NCBI GenBank assembly: GCA_037139495.1
Contig: JBAXGG010000001.1
Location: 3,756 to 67,755, forward strand
Reading direction: 5' to 3'
DNA: 64,000 nucleotides
From: JAUPVS01 sp037139495
Lineage (GTDB): Bacteria > Patescibacteriota > Saccharimonadia > Saccharimonadales > JAUPVS01
Shown: piece after piece, positions 32,741 through 42,317 of the stretch
Layout of the letters: every line of letters starts with the position of its first letter
How positions within the stretch are numbered: position 1 is the first letter of the stretch
The notes under the pieces: model-generated
Database searches by the model: none
Told to the model about the DNA's origin: nothing
What the model saw: the letters and a program-made list of their open reading frames with translations, nothing else
Translations under genes and position numbers: made by a program

Positions 32741-34039
32741 ATGCTTGGAAAACTAAAGCGTTCTAATGGCGCATATAAAAAAACCGGTGAACAATATATT
32801 GTTGGCCTGGATATTGGCACCGAATACGTAAAAGCCTTAATTGGCGTCCTGAAAGACGATAAGATCGAAGTTATCGGTGTTGGCCGTACTCATCAGGAAC
32901 TAAACGACATGCAGGCCGGGGCGATTGCCGACATCACAGGAGTGGTGCGCAACTGCAACGAAGCTTTAAACATTGCCGAAAAACAAGCTGGCACAACTGT
33001 TCGTACTGGTGTTATTGGTATAGCCGGTGAGCTAGTTAAGGGTACAACTACCACTGTCCGAGCCACCCGAAAAAACCCGACCAAAGCTCTGGACGTACCG
33101 GAGGTAGAAAAGATTATTGGTCTAGTTCAGAAGCGAGCCGAAGAGCGTGCTAAACAGCAGTTGGCCTGGGAATTGGGCGGTAAAGAAGTTGAAGTTCGTT
33201 TGGTTAACAGTGCCTTGGTCGGTATCGAAATCGATGGTTACAAGGTTACTAACCCAATTGGCTTTCAGGGTAAGGACGTAGTTGTGCAGCTCTATACGGC
33301 CTTCGCTCCATTAATTCATATTGGCGCCCTAGAAAAAACTGCTCAGGAGCTAGACCTAGATTTATTAGCTGTAGCCGCCGAACCTTTTGCCGTCTCCCGG
33401 GCCGTTATCGGTAATGATCCAAATGCCAGCATGAGTGCTATCTTGATGGATGTCGGTGGCGGTACTACCGATATTGCGGTCGTTAACGACGGCGGTGTCC
33501 AGGGAACCAAGATGTTTGGAATCGGCGGTCGCGCCTATACTAGAGCTGTCGAGAAGGAACTGGATATATCCTTTGCCCAAGCCGAAGAATTAAAAATCGG
33601 TTTACAATCTAACAAGACTCCTCGGACAGAAGTACCCTCTATCGAGAAAGCTCTAAAAAAGACTGCTGACGTCTGGATTGACGGCGTCGAACTTGCCCTA
33701 TCGGAGTTTGACAAGTTAGATCATCTACCAAATCGAGTTTTATTGTGTGGTGGCGGGTCATCTCTTGATGCCTTGGTTGATACGCTAAATTCTAGCCAGT
33801 GGTATGGCCAGCTTCCGTTTACCCGCAAGCCAGTTGTACAATATATACGTCCCGAACAAGTTATGGGTATCGTCGACAAGACTGGCGACGTTACCGATCA
33901 TACCTTTGTAACGGCCATGGGATTGTTGCGAGTTGGCGCTGACACTGTGCAGCAACAGGATGCTCCAGCGAGCACAACCAAAACAAGCTCTCCCAAAGGA
34001 AGTTTTAAAGAACGATTAGACAGGATGTTGCGCGTATGA
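32741..34039 (+). CDS. ftsA: Cell division protein FtsA
   Basis: FtsA is an actin-like ATPase that tethers FtsZ to the membrane. The protein (432 residues from ATG 32741) starts the ATPase with IVGLDIGTEYVKALIG, has a 1C/SHS2-type insert (about residues 80-190), the phosphate-2 loop MDVGGGTTDIAVV, the adenosine motif LLCGGGSSLDAL, and a C-terminal amphipathic helix (GSFKERLDRMLRV) that would bind membrane. This last feature favours FtsA over PilM. AAGGTG lies just before the ATG; a GTG at 32735 is an alternative start. The stop overlaps the next gene by 4 bp (ATGA). No ftsZ is in the window. Confidence 0.88.
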   Translation: MLGKLKRSNGAYKKTGEQYIVGLDIGTEYVKALIGVLKDDKIEVIGVGRTHQELNDMQAGAIADITGVVRNCNEALNIAEKQAGTTVRTGVIGIAGELVKGTTTTVRATRKNPTKALDVPEVEKIIGLVQKRAEERAKQQLAWELGGKEVEVRLVNSALVGIEIDGYKVTNPIGFQGKDVVVQLYTAFAPLIHIGALEKTAQELDLDLLAVAAEPFAVSRAVIGNDPNASMSAILMDVGGGTTDIAVVNDGGVQGTKMFGIGGRAYTRAVEKELDISFAQAEELKIGLQSNKTPRTEVPSIEKALKKTADVWIDGVELALSEFDKLDHLPNRVLLCGGGSSLDALVDTLNSSQWYGQLPFTRKPVVQYIRPEQVMGIVDKTGDVTDHTFVTAMGLLRVGADTVQQQDAPASTTKTSSPKGSFKERLDRMLRV

Positions 34040-35691
34040 CCGAAGCTCAAAAAGATACTATCTACATCGATGTTGACGACGAAATCACTGGCATTATCGA
34101 AAAGGTCAAAGACAGCCCGCACAAAATTGTTGCTTTGGTGCTACCTAAACGCGCCACAGTTTTGCAGAGCATCGTCAACATGAAGCTGCTTAATCGCAGT
34201 GCTAAAACTGCTAAAAAGAGCCTGGTATTAATTACATCGGAAGCTGGCCTGCTACCTTTAGCTGGAGCGGTCGGGGTCCATGTTGCTAAAAACCTCCAAT
34301 CCAAGCCTGCCATTCCAGCCGGGCCTGCTACCGATGAGATCCCTGAGTCACTGATAAATGAAGAAGAAATTGATGCCGATGAGGATGACCCAGAAATTGA
34401 CGACAGTAAGCCAATCGGCGATCTAGCCGGTGTTGCTGATGAAGAAGAAACTATCGATCTAAACGACGATGAGCCCGCTACAGCAGATAAAAAAGCTGAC
34501 AAACCAGCCAAAGACAAAAAACTCAAAGTTCCAAACTTCGAACGCTTCCGTAAATGGCTAATAATTGGCGGGATTGCTCTCCTAGTTTTAATTGTAGGCG
34601 GTTACTTTGCCATGGTGCGTATGCCCAAGGCTAACATCGTTATTACCACTGATTCAACCGATACAACTACGAATGTTGCTTTTACGGCTAACACTAGTAC
34701 CAAAACTTACGACGAAGCCGCAAAGGTTATTCCGGCCGAAATGCCATCTGTCAAAAAAACCGACAGCCAATCGGCGCCCGCAACCGGGCAGAAGAATAAC
34801 GGGACCAAAGCAACTGGAACAGTGACTATTACAGCTCAAAAATGTGGGATTATTAGCGTTAATCCTCCGGCCTCTATTGCAGCAGGGACGGGAGTTAGCT
34901 CTGGGGGTCAGACTTATATTACCCAGAAAACGACCGTCTTCACTACTCTAGAACCAAAAGACAGCTGTATTAACTACAAGTCAACCCCTACTGATATAAC
35001 AGCGCAGAACGGCGGGGTGGCCTACAACGTAAGCGGCGCTACGTTTACGGTTAGCGGTCGTTCCGATATTAGTAGTGCGACTGGTAGTGCTAACGGCGGT
35101 ACCGACAACATGGTAAAAGTAGTCTCTCAAGCCGACGTTGATGCCGCCAAAGCCAAGCTGACTACTCAAGCTCAATCCGATGCCGCCAAGACGGAACTTA
35201 CTAATACACTTAAAAAAGACGGCATGTTCATTATTACCTCTAGCTTAGCTGTTGATGGACCGACAATTACAACGGCTCCTAACGTCGGTGACCCAGCCGA
35301 TAATGTAACGGTAACGTCGACTGCTACTTATACGCTGTTGGGCGTTAATCAGGATGACCTAAACAAGCTAATTACCGCCCAAGCCAAAGGTCAGATCGAT
35401 CAGGGTAAACAGACCGTCCAGGATACCGGGTTAAGTACAGCAACGTTTACAGTCCAGGGCAAGGATAACCCGCAGGTTGTGGCAACCACTACAGTGACAA
35501 TCGGTCCGAACCTCGATACCAATGCTATCAAAAAAGAAATCGCCGGCAAAAAGAAGGCTGAAACAACTGATATTATCCAGAGTCGTCCTTCGATTAAATC
35601 TGTCACTGTTAATTACAGCCCATTCTGGGTCAATAAAACTCCTAAAAATGCCAATAAGGTGACAATTACATTCAATAAAGCGGGCAAGTAG
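34036..35691 (+). CDS. Single-pass membrane protein of unknown function, FtsA-coupled
   Basis: The 551-residue protein has a cytoplasmic N-terminal domain of about 95 residues (KIVALVLPKRATVLQSIVN, SLVLITSEAGLLPLAGAVG), an acidic Asp/Glu-rich linker (about 99-148), a basic patch, one membrane helix (174-194), and a large extracytoplasmic Thr/Ala-rich part with beta-rich segments. The outer part resembles baseplate-J-like domains loosely; I am not sure of that. Its ATG overlaps the ftsA stop, so it is probably made in step with FtsA, and ruvX, mltG and a LysM-CHAP hydrolase follow. A role linking division to the wall is inferred from neighbours only. Confidence 0.7.
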   Translation: MTEAQKDTIYIDVDDEITGIIEKVKDSPHKIVALVLPKRATVLQSIVNMKLLNRSAKTAKKSLVLITSEAGLLPLAGAVGVHVAKNLQSKPAIPAGPATDEIPESLINEEEIDADEDDPEIDDSKPIGDLAGVADEEETIDLNDDEPATADKKADKPAKDKKLKVPNFERFRKWLIIGGIALLVLIVGGYFAMVRMPKANIVITTDSTDTTTNVAFTANTSTKTYDEAAKVIPAEMPSVKKTDSQSAPATGQKNNGTKATGTVTITAQKCGIISVNPPASIAAGTGVSSGGQTYITQKTTVFTTLEPKDSCINYKSTPTDITAQNGGVAYNVSGATFTVSGRSDISSATGSANGGTDNMVKVVSQADVDAAKAKLTTQAQSDAAKTELTNTLKKDGMFIITSSLAVDGPTITTAPNVGDPADNVTVTSTATYTLLGVNQDDLNKLITAQAKGQIDQGKQTVQDTGLSTATFTVQGKDNPQVVATTTVTIGPNLDTNAIKKEIAGKKKAETTDIIQSRPSIKSVTVNYSPFWVNKTPKNANKVTITFNKAGK

Positions 35692-35693
35692 TA

Positions 35694-36125
35694 ATGCAGT
35701 CCTCTCAGAACCCTAATGCACGCATTGTAGCGTTGGACGTTGGTAAAAAACGGATTGGTGTGGCAAGCGCGAATGTCATTGCTCGTCTTGCCAGCCCATT
35801 AACCACCCTAGACGTAAGCGATAATATCATTGAAGATATTAAGCAGCTACTGGCTCGAGAGACTGCACAAGCATTAGTAATTGGCCTACCGCGTAATCTG
35901 CAGGGCGAAGACACCGACCAAACTAGGACGGTTCGTCAGTTCGCCGCTGGACTAGAAAAACAAATAAGTATCCCGATTTACTGGCAGGACGAGGCTCTAA
36001 CTTCTCACTTATCAAAAGAACGTCTTAAAGTATCACAAAAAACTTACCAAAAAGGTCAAGTTGACGCCCTGGCAGCCACCTATATTTTAGAAGATTATTT
36101 GGTATCAATGCCGGATTCCAAATAA
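35694..36125 (+). CDS. ruvX: RuvX/YqgF-family putative Holliday junction resolvase
   Basis: The 143-residue RNase H-fold protein has ALDVGKKRIGVA at residues 14-25 (first catalytic Asp), VIGLPRNLQGED, and IYWQDEALTS (second acidic position, with Ala where DERLTT is usual), then GQVDALAATYILEDYL with the last Asp. Homologues process pre-16S rRNA ends or act on DNA junctions. It sits 2 bp after the membrane protein and its stop overlaps the mltG start, the common ruvX-mltG pairing. Confidence 0.93.
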   Translation: MQSSQNPNARIVALDVGKKRIGVASANVIARLASPLTTLDVSDNIIEDIKQLLARETAQALVIGLPRNLQGEDTDQTRTVRQFAAGLEKQISIPIYWQDEALTSHLSKERLKVSQKTYQKGQVDALAATYILEDYLVSMPDSK

Positions 36126-37174
36126 TGGTAAAAAATAATCATTACCGAACACGAATAAGACGGTGGCCGTTAATTACCTTTTTATCGATATTTGTCGGGT
36201 TGGCTGTAGTTATCGGTGGAGTCTGGATGGTGCGATACTACTATTACCCTAACCTACTACCTTTTAGCAGTAGCCAGACTGCGGTAACCGTTACGATCCC
36301 AACCGGCTCTTCGGTTAGTCAGATTGCCGGCATACTACATCAAAATAAGTTAATCAGAGATTCTAGAGTTTTCACTCAATATGTACGTACTCAAAACGTT
36401 CAGGATAAGTTACAGGCGGGAACTTACTCCCTACGACCGAGTGATAGTGTGCAAAAAATTACTAAGATTTTAACCGGTGGAGATATCCAGAAGAACTTGT
36501 TTACAATTCTCCCTGGCCAAAGGCTCGACCAAATTAGAAGCTCGATGATTAATGCTGGATTCCCGGCTGCTCAGGTTGATCAAGCAATGAATTCGGCACT
36601 ATATAAAAATCACCCAATTCTGGCTTATAAGCAGGCCGAAGCTAGCCTAGAGGGCTACCTGTATCCTAATTCCTACCATCGGATTGCCGAAACAACACCA
36701 CAACAAATTATTAAGCAGTCATTGGATGAGATGCAAAAACAACTAACTCCAGCAATTCGCGATGCTTTTGTTGCTCAAGGCTTAACTGCTCATCAGGGGG
36801 TTACTTTGGCGTCGGTAGTGGAAATGGAGGTTTCTAAGCCCATTGATCGCCCGATTGTCGCCCAGGTGTTCCTTTCCCGTCTACGATTAAGTAAAAATCT
36901 TGAGTCGGATGCTATAACAGCCTATGGTGATATTCTGGCTGGGCATAGCCCCAGCACCACATTCGATACCCCGTACAACGTATATATCCACCCCGGCTTG
37001 CCAATAGGGCCGATTAGTAATGTTAGCGAGGATGCCTTGCAAGCAGTTGCGCATCCGGCCGCTACTAATTGGTTATATTTTGTATCTGGTGACGATGGCA
37101 CTACTCACTTTTCTAGCAACCTACAAGATCACCAGGCACTGACTAAACAGTACTGTAAAAAACTCTGTCAGTAG
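36125..37174 (+). CDS. mltG: Endolytic murein transglycosylase MltG
   Basis: MltG cleaves nascent glycan strands at the membrane and limits their length. The 349-residue protein has a short cytoplasmic N-terminus, one membrane helix (about 14-38), a LysM-like segment (VTIPTGSSVSQIAGILHQN) and the YceG catalytic domain with VVEMEVSKPIDRPIVAQVF, where the catalytic Glu lies in the EMEV stretch, followed by NLESDAITAYG and PGLPIGPISN. It shares one base with ruvX and is followed by a strong terminator. Confidence 0.94.
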   Translation: MVKNNHYRTRIRRWPLITFLSIFVGLAVVIGGVWMVRYYYYPNLLPFSSSQTAVTVTIPTGSSVSQIAGILHQNKLIRDSRVFTQYVRTQNVQDKLQAGTYSLRPSDSVQKITKILTGGDIQKNLFTILPGQRLDQIRSSMINAGFPAAQVDQAMNSALYKNHPILAYKQAEASLEGYLYPNSYHRIAETTPQQIIKQSLDEMQKQLTPAIRDAFVAQGLTAHQGVTLASVVEMEVSKPIDRPIVAQVFLSRLRLSKNLESDAITAYGDILAGHSPSTTFDTPYNVYIHPGLPIGPISNVSEDALQAVAHPAATNWLYFVSGDDGTTHFSSNLQDHQALTKQYCKKLCQ

Positions 37175-37180
37175 AACTTC

Positions 37181-37206
37181 AAAAATGGCCAAAAGGGCCG
37201 ATTTTT
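37181..37206. terminator. Terminator after mltG
   Basis: AAAAAT-GGCC (37181-37190) pairs with GGCC-g-ATTTTT (37196-37206) around an AAAA loop. The U-tract side works on the plus strand and the A-tract makes it possibly bidirectional. The next -10 (37209-37214) begins two bases later. Confidence 0.75.
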
Positions 37207-37208
37207 GG

Positions 37209-37214
37209 TATAAT
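37209..37214 (+). promoter_or_regulatory. -10 box of the LysM-CHAP gene
   Basis: A consensus TATAAT immediately follows the mltG terminator. It ends 5 bp before an in-frame GTG (37220) and 29 bp before an in-frame ATG (37244). Confidence 0.55.
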
Positions 37215-37219
37215 CTGGG

Positions 37220-38434
37220 GTGCAACTGGACGCATTTGTAATTATGCGAACAGTTGTCATATTTTGGAGAATTTGTATTAGTACAACAACAACTACATTA
37301 ACCCAGAAACGCTCTAGTCGTTTCAATGGTTTTTGGCGCCTGAGAACCTACCAGCGCCTATTTAAACAACTATCTAAGAAATCCCGTCGCCGCACAGTCC
37401 GCTACAGCCTATTAGCTGCCAATGTCTTTTTACTAATGATCGTGGCTGCTTTTGTTATTGGTGGGCCTAAAAATGCTGGAAACAGTTTATCCGGTCAGGG
37501 TGTAGCCGCGCTAGGCGAAGCCTCAACTGCAGTTAACCCACTAGACCAACTATCATCAGCCGATATTGCAGTCCATATTGCTAGGGCTGCTAATCTGGAT
37601 GAGTCGCAGGCGGTTACTAACAAGGCCGACACGGTTAATGCTCAACAGACCGTCACATCGGCCAGTACCAGTATCGTAACTAAACCTCAGGTCGTTTCGG
37701 ATGGCCTAAAGTCACGTAAAGACATTCAATCCTACATCACAATTGACGGTGATACTGTTTCTAGCGTGGCTGCTAAGTTTGGTGTTACCTCGGACACTAT
37801 ACGTTGGTCTAATGGATTATCTGGCGATACTATTGCTACCGGCAAATCACTAGTGATATCACCAGTTAACGGTATCATATATAGGGTTGCACCTGGCGAT
37901 ACAGCTGATGGCTTGGCCACTAAGTATCATGCTAATAAAGATTTATTGATAGCCATTAATGATGCCGAAATTAGCGGTTTACCGGTCGGCGAAAATATTA
38001 TAATTCCTGGTGGTTCACCGGCCGTAGCGACAGCAGCTCGGGCTACATTAGGTGGACTAGCTAGTGGAGGTGGTTTTGCCTGGGGTGGCTATAATGCTGT
38101 ATATGGCAGTAACGGGTACGATTACGGCTATTGTACTTGGTGGGTAGCGAACCGGCGTTCTCAAGCCGGCCACCCCTTACCAAGCAATTTAGGTAACGCT
38201 AGTACCTGGAAGGTTTTAGCGCAACGAGCTGGTTTTGGAGTTGGTAACGTGCCAGCTGCTGGCGCTGTTATTTGGACACCACCCCGTGACTATTATGGTC
38301 ACGTTGGCTATGTTGAGTCGGTTAATGCTGACGGCAGTGTGAATATTTCTGAAATGAACGTTATAGGCTGGGGGCGGGTCGACACTAAAACTCTATCGGC
38401 TGACCAAGCCGCCGCTTATTCATACATCTACTAG
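37220..38434 (+). CDS. LysM-CHAP peptidoglycan hydrolase
   Basis: The protein is up to 404 residues: a basic cytoplasmic region, one membrane helix (about 62-80), a Ser/Ala/Thr linker, two LysM-like modules (about 172-215 and 219-263), a Gly-rich hinge and a C-terminal CHAP domain. CHAP catalytic residues are visible: Cys305 in YGYCTWW and His361 in YGHVGYVE. CHAP enzymes are amidases or endopeptidases that split wall peptides, here held to glycan by LysM. It closes the division/wall cluster. The start is uncertain between GTG 37220 and ATG 37244; neither has a good Shine-Dalgarno. Confidence 0.88.
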   Translation: MQLDAFVIMRTVVIFWRICISTTTTTLTQKRSSRFNGFWRLRTYQRLFKQLSKKSRRRTVRYSLLAANVFLLMIVAAFVIGGPKNAGNSLSGQGVAALGEASTAVNPLDQLSSADIAVHIARAANLDESQAVTNKADTVNAQQTVTSASTSIVTKPQVVSDGLKSRKDIQSYITIDGDTVSSVAAKFGVTSDTIRWSNGLSGDTIATGKSLVISPVNGIIYRVAPGDTADGLATKYHANKDLLIAINDAEISGLPVGENIIIPGGSPAVATAARATLGGLASGGGFAWGGYNAVYGSNGYDYGYCTWWVANRRSQAGHPLPSNLGNASTWKVLAQRAGFGVGNVPAAGAVIWTPPRDYYGHVGYVESVNADGSVNISEMNVIGWGRVDTKTLSADQAAAYSYIY

Positions 38435-38440
38435 CCAGGC

Positions 38441-38469
38441 TGGACATAACTTGCTAACAGAGGTAGAAT
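38441..38469 (+). promoter_or_regulatory. obgE promoter, leaderless geometry
   Basis: TGGACA (38441-38446) and TAGAAT (38464-38469) are separated by 17 bp, and the -10 ends 6 bp before the ATG at 38476. This is the best-formed example of the leaderless arrangement in the window. Confidence 0.65.
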
Positions 38470-38475
38470 AAGCCC

Positions 38476-39741
38476 ATGTTTGTGGATAAAGTTGCTGTAA
38501 CAATTCAAGCGGGCGATGGCGGAGATGGTCGAGTTAATTTTCGTAAGGAAAAATTCATCGATCGTGGCGGCCCGGATGGCGGTGATGGTGGCAACGGTGG
38601 TAGCATTATATTTACAGCTAGCTGGAACCAAAATACACTTGCAAATTTTCGATACCAACGCTTGTTAAAGGCAGCCGATGGTCAGCCGGGAGATAAGCAA
38701 AAAAAACACGGACGAAACGGCCAGGACATGATGATTACCGTACCGGTCGGGACTATCATAACAGATGTAGAAGGCAAGTTATTGGCCGATTTGACCGAAG
38801 ATGGTCAGCAAGTGGTTATTGCTAAGGGCGGACGTGGCGGCTTTGGCAATGCTCACTTTATCTCCTCGGTTCGTCAAGCCCCCCGGGTGGCCGAAAAAGG
38901 TGAAAAAGGCGAAATGCACGAGGCGACTATGGAACTAAAGATGATTGCCGACGTTGGTTTGATTGGACTACCTAACGCTGGTAAGTCAACTCTGTTGGCC
39001 TCAATCAGCCATGCTAAACCCGAGATTGCCGATTACCCTTTTACGACTATTAGGCCAAATCTTGGCGTGGTCGATATCGACCGGAACAATAGTCTGCTAG
39101 TAGCCGATATCCCTGGTTTAATCGAAGGAGCCAGCGAAGGTAAGGGTCTGGGTGATGAATTTTTACGTCACGTCGAACGCACCAGTGCTCTGGCCCATCT
39201 TATAGATAGTTACTCAGATGATGTTACCGCCGATTACAAAACGATTCAGAAGGAGCTTAAAACTTACTCAGTTGACCTATCAAAGCGGCCGCAGATCGTT
39301 GTTCTTAGCAAGATAGACGGCTTGGACGATGAAATTATAAATTCAAATATAGAAATATTAAAAAAAGTTGTTCCAAAAAAAACCCAAATTATGGCAATCT
39401 CGGCACCCAGTCATAAAGGTGTTAAAGAACTAATTTTTGAGATTCAGAAGATTGTCGTTAAGGAGCGGTCCAAACAGGCTAAAAAAGTCGCTAAAGTTTT
39501 ACCAGTTATTAGACTTGAGCAGGACGATAGTTGGCGAGTCGCTAAAGATACCAAAGGCTTTACTGTTAGTGGTAACAAGATCGAGCGCTTTGCGGCGCGC
39601 ACTGACTTTGCGAATGCCCATGCTGTTGCTCGATTGCGTGATATTCTTAAGAAAATGGGCATCATGAAAGAACTGCAGAAGAAAGGTATTGAGCCGGGTC
39701 AACCGATTACAATTAACGGTTACGAAAGCATTGAATACTAA
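38476..39741 (+). CDS. obgE: Obg/CgtA ribosome-assembly GTPase
   Basis: Obg acts in 50S assembly and stress control. The 421-residue protein has the glycine-rich Obg fold (about 1-157; GGPDGGDGGNGGS, KGGRGGFGNAHF), a G domain with G1 GLPNAGKST, G2 in DYPFTTIRPN, G3 DIPGLIEGA and G4 VLSKIDGL, and a C-terminal OCT domain (WRVAKDTKGFTVSGNKIERF). All parts are present, so it is full length. Its stop overlaps the exonuclease I start (TAATG). Confidence 0.96.
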   Translation: MFVDKVAVTIQAGDGGDGRVNFRKEKFIDRGGPDGGDGGNGGSIIFTASWNQNTLANFRYQRLLKAADGQPGDKQKKHGRNGQDMMITVPVGTIITDVEGKLLADLTEDGQQVVIAKGGRGGFGNAHFISSVRQAPRVAEKGEKGEMHEATMELKMIADVGLIGLPNAGKSTLLASISHAKPEIADYPFTTIRPNLGVVDIDRNNSLLVADIPGLIEGASEGKGLGDEFLRHVERTSALAHLIDSYSDDVTADYKTIQKELKTYSVDLSKRPQIVVLSKIDGLDDEIINSNIEILKKVVPKKTQIMAISAPSHKGVKELIFEIQKIVVKERSKQAKKVAKVLPVIRLEQDDSWRVAKDTKGFTVSGNKIERFAARTDFANAHAVARLRDILKKMGIMKELQKKGIEPGQPITINGYESIEY

Positions 39742-41189
39742 TGGCGGCCAGCAGCTTATTTTTTTACGATTTAGAAACTAGCGGGATTAACCCGCGCAGT
39801 TCTAGAATTATGCAATTCGCCGGCCAACGGACCGATCTTAAACTAAAACCAATCGGCGAACCGGTTAATATTTTGATCAAACTTAGCGATGACATTCTAC
39901 CAGAACCGAATGCCATTATGATTACCGGGATTACACCTCAGCAGACAAAAGCTGATGGCATTACTGAGGCCGAATTCTTAAAAATCTTCAGTCATGAGAT
40001 TGCAATACCAGGAACGATTTTTACTGGTTTCAACAATGTTCGATTCGATGATGAGTTCATGCGTTTTTTAAATTACCGCAACTTTTATGATCCTTATGAG
40101 TGGCAATGGCAGGATGAACGTAGTCGCTGGGATATTTTGGACGTTGTTCGGCTAACACGCGCATTACGGCCTGATGGCATTACGTGGCCGTTTGACACTG
40201 ATGGTAAGCCATCTAACCGTCTAGAGATGCTTTCTAGTGTTAATGGATTAGAACACACCGATGCGCACGATGCCTTAAGTGATGTGCGGGCCACAATTGC
40301 TCTTGCTAGACTAATATATAACAAGCAAAATAAGCTTTTTGAATATCTTCTATCGATACGCGGCAAGAAGGCTGTGGCCGATCTAGTAGATTCTGACCAA
40401 CCTTTTGTGTATGCTTCAGGAAAGTATTCAGCCGATTACCAAAAAACCGCTGTTGTTACCAAGATCGCTGATCATCCAACACGCCAAGGGGCATTAGTTT
40501 ATGATCTGCGACATGATCCTAACCAGTATTTAAGAAAAACTCCTAGTGAATTAGTTGAACTATGGCGTTGGAAAAAAGACGCCATCGAACCCCGGCTACC
40601 GATCAAAACGCTTCAGTATAATCGCGTACCAGCAGTGGCACCACTCGGTGTCTTAGATAAAGATTGCCAAAAACGCCTAAGAATAGACTTAGCAATTGTT
40701 AAGGCGAATCGTCAGAAGCTATCAAAAGCCAACGACTTCAAAAAAAACCTGCTCCGAGCGCTAGAGATTATGGATAAAGACCAGCAAACCCGTTTGGTTG
40801 CGACTGATACTGAAGTTGACGCTCAGCTGTATGATAATTTCATTAGCCGCCCGGACCAGATTGTGATGAGGGCGGTTAGAGTTGCAGAACCGGACGATCT
40901 GAATGGTTTTACTAATCGGCTGATAGATCCGCGCCTTAAGGCTATCTTGCCGCTGTATAAGGCTAGGAATTTTCCTAAGTCATTGTCGTCCGAAGAACTA
41001 GCGGAGTGGGAGAGGCATCGTCAGCAAGTACTCACCGGAGGCGGTAAACAGAGCCGGCTCGCACTATTTTTTGCGCGACTCGAAGAAATAGCCAAAACCA
41101 AGGGTATTAGCCAAGAAAAACGTTACTTACTGGAAGAACTCCACCTTTACGGCGAAAGTATTATGCCTGTTCCAGATTTCGTAGACTGA
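39741..41189 (+). CDS. sbcB: Exonuclease I (DEDDh, 3'-5' ssDNA)
   Basis: ExoI degrades single-stranded DNA from the 3' end in recombination and mismatch repair. The 482-residue protein has ExoI FYDLETSGINP, TGITPQQ, FNNVRFDDEFMR and HTDAHDALSDVRATI, which supplies the DEDDh catalytic residues. The SH3-like and C-terminal helical regions characteristic of ExoI follow, with total length near the E. coli enzyme. The gene is fused by overlap to obgE. Its last 29 bp overlap a small convergent ORF. Confidence 0.92.
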   Translation: MAASSLFFYDLETSGINPRSSRIMQFAGQRTDLKLKPIGEPVNILIKLSDDILPEPNAIMITGITPQQTKADGITEAEFLKIFSHEIAIPGTIFTGFNNVRFDDEFMRFLNYRNFYDPYEWQWQDERSRWDILDVVRLTRALRPDGITWPFDTDGKPSNRLEMLSSVNGLEHTDAHDALSDVRATIALARLIYNKQNKLFEYLLSIRGKKAVADLVDSDQPFVYASGKYSADYQKTAVVTKIADHPTRQGALVYDLRHDPNQYLRKTPSELVELWRWKKDAIEPRLPIKTLQYNRVPAVAPLGVLDKDCQKRLRIDLAIVKANRQKLSKANDFKKNLLRALEIMDKDQQTRLVATDTEVDAQLYDNFISRPDQIVMRAVRVAEPDDLNGFTNRLIDPRLKAILPLYKARNFPKSLSSEELAEWERHRQQVLTGGGKQSRLALFFARLEEIAKTKGISQEKRYLLEELHLYGESIMPVPDFVD

Positions 41190-41355
41190 TAACATCAAAG
41201 TGACGTTGATTTTGATGTTGTAGCTTTTCAGTCCTTGCTTTGTAATAGCGATAACCAAAATAGCTCAATAATGGCCACAAGATTAGTTGATACCAAAGAA
41301 AGGTGAGTTGAAGGTGAGTGCCTGGTATTTGTCCCAGGACAATAAGTTGCATCAT
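41161..41355 (-). CDS. Possible small membrane protein (64 residues)
   Basis: A short minus-strand frame begins MMQLIVLGQIPG and has a hydrophobic stretch (about residues 16-36) followed by a basic tail. It overlaps the last 29 bp of sbcB. There is no clear promoter or ribosome-binding site, and the frame could be chance. The 41356-41491 gap beside it shows no other gene. Confidence 0.4.
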   Translation of the reverse strand: MMQLIVLGQIPGTHLQLTFLWYQLILWPLLSYFGYRYYKARTEKLQHQNQRHFDVISLRNLEQA

Positions 41356-41491
41356 AATTCCAAACCCGTTTACATATACCTTAATTCTAAATCTATTTGC
41401 AATAAAGTCAATAGTAGTTTATCATCCTAATGCTTAGGAGTATTTATCAATACTCTGGTAAACTAAAATATAAGTTTTTACGGAGACATAG

Positions 41492-42274
41492 GTGTATATG
41501 AATCGTCAGCGCAACTCGTTTAGTCAAAATGGTGTAGGAATGGAAATATGTTTTTCTGAGCAAACTACTACGCCAGAAGAATTTGGCCGTAGTGGCTTAT
41601 ATATTTCTTCTCCCCCCGAAGTTCGAATAATTCGGCAGGTTAGTATTCATCCTGACGATAATGAAAGATTACGTAATGCAGTAGACTATTTAGGTCAAAA
41701 AAACTACGGAAAAGGTAAGGCTACTGCTATTGGATCCCTAGCATGTACCTATGTATCTGCCGAAGAAATGGCTCGAATGCTAGAAAATAAGTACCCTAAA
41801 ATATATCAAAATCGTCGCAAGATAACTCAAATGCAACGGCGCATGGCAAAAGACTATAAACAATTCGTTCAAAATTCAGGTAGATCCGTAGAGGAAGCAG
41901 TAATGTCGGGTTTTAGAGTACAGATTGACGGTCACGATGACGAGCAAACAGATGTATTCCCGTTAATTGATGAAATGAAATGGTCGGCCGGAGATTTTTT
42001 TATTTCTGATTATGAAAAATATAGCCACAACACAATCGGACTAGACCTTTCAGAGAACTTAACTTTGATGGCTGAAATGGATGAAACAGTTGCATACTTA
42101 AGGGATGAGGGACTTAACATAAACTCCATAGACAGGACCCGTGAACCACACCTGAGTATATTTACAACTTTCGGCAGTCTGGGGAACACTAGTTTGCACG
42201 CTATGAGCCATCCCAACCCTGTTACTTTGGAGCTTCCAAAAATGTGGGTTAATTCTAGCGGGATCACTATTTAA
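41492..42274 (+). CDS. Uncharacterised protein A of a tandem pair (260 residues)
   Basis: I do not recognise this protein. It starts at GTG 41492 with GGAG six bases upstream. There is no signal peptide or membrane helix. A helical middle (NRRKITQMQRRMAKDYKQF) separates two mixed alpha/beta parts. Near the C-terminus REPHLSIFTTFGSL has the HxS/T look of 2H phosphoesterases, but I see only one clear such motif, so that fold is only a guess. The next gene (42318) has a similar size and a similar C-terminal helix-strand layout, with LPLTVPFARL at the corresponding place, so the two may be distant paralogues. Confidence 0.65.
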   Translation: MYMNRQRNSFSQNGVGMEICFSEQTTTPEEFGRSGLYISSPPEVRIIRQVSIHPDDNERLRNAVDYLGQKNYGKGKATAIGSLACTYVSAEEMARMLENKYPKIYQNRRKITQMQRRMAKDYKQFVQNSGRSVEEAVMSGFRVQIDGHDDEQTDVFPLIDEMKWSAGDFFISDYEKYSHNTIGLDLSENLTLMAEMDETVAYLRDEGLNINSIDRTREPHLSIFTTFGSLGNTSLHAMSHPNPVTLELPKMWVNSSGITI

Positions 42275-42317
42275 TACAACAATATGCTATAATAGCAAGC
42301 GGAGTAAACAGTAAATT

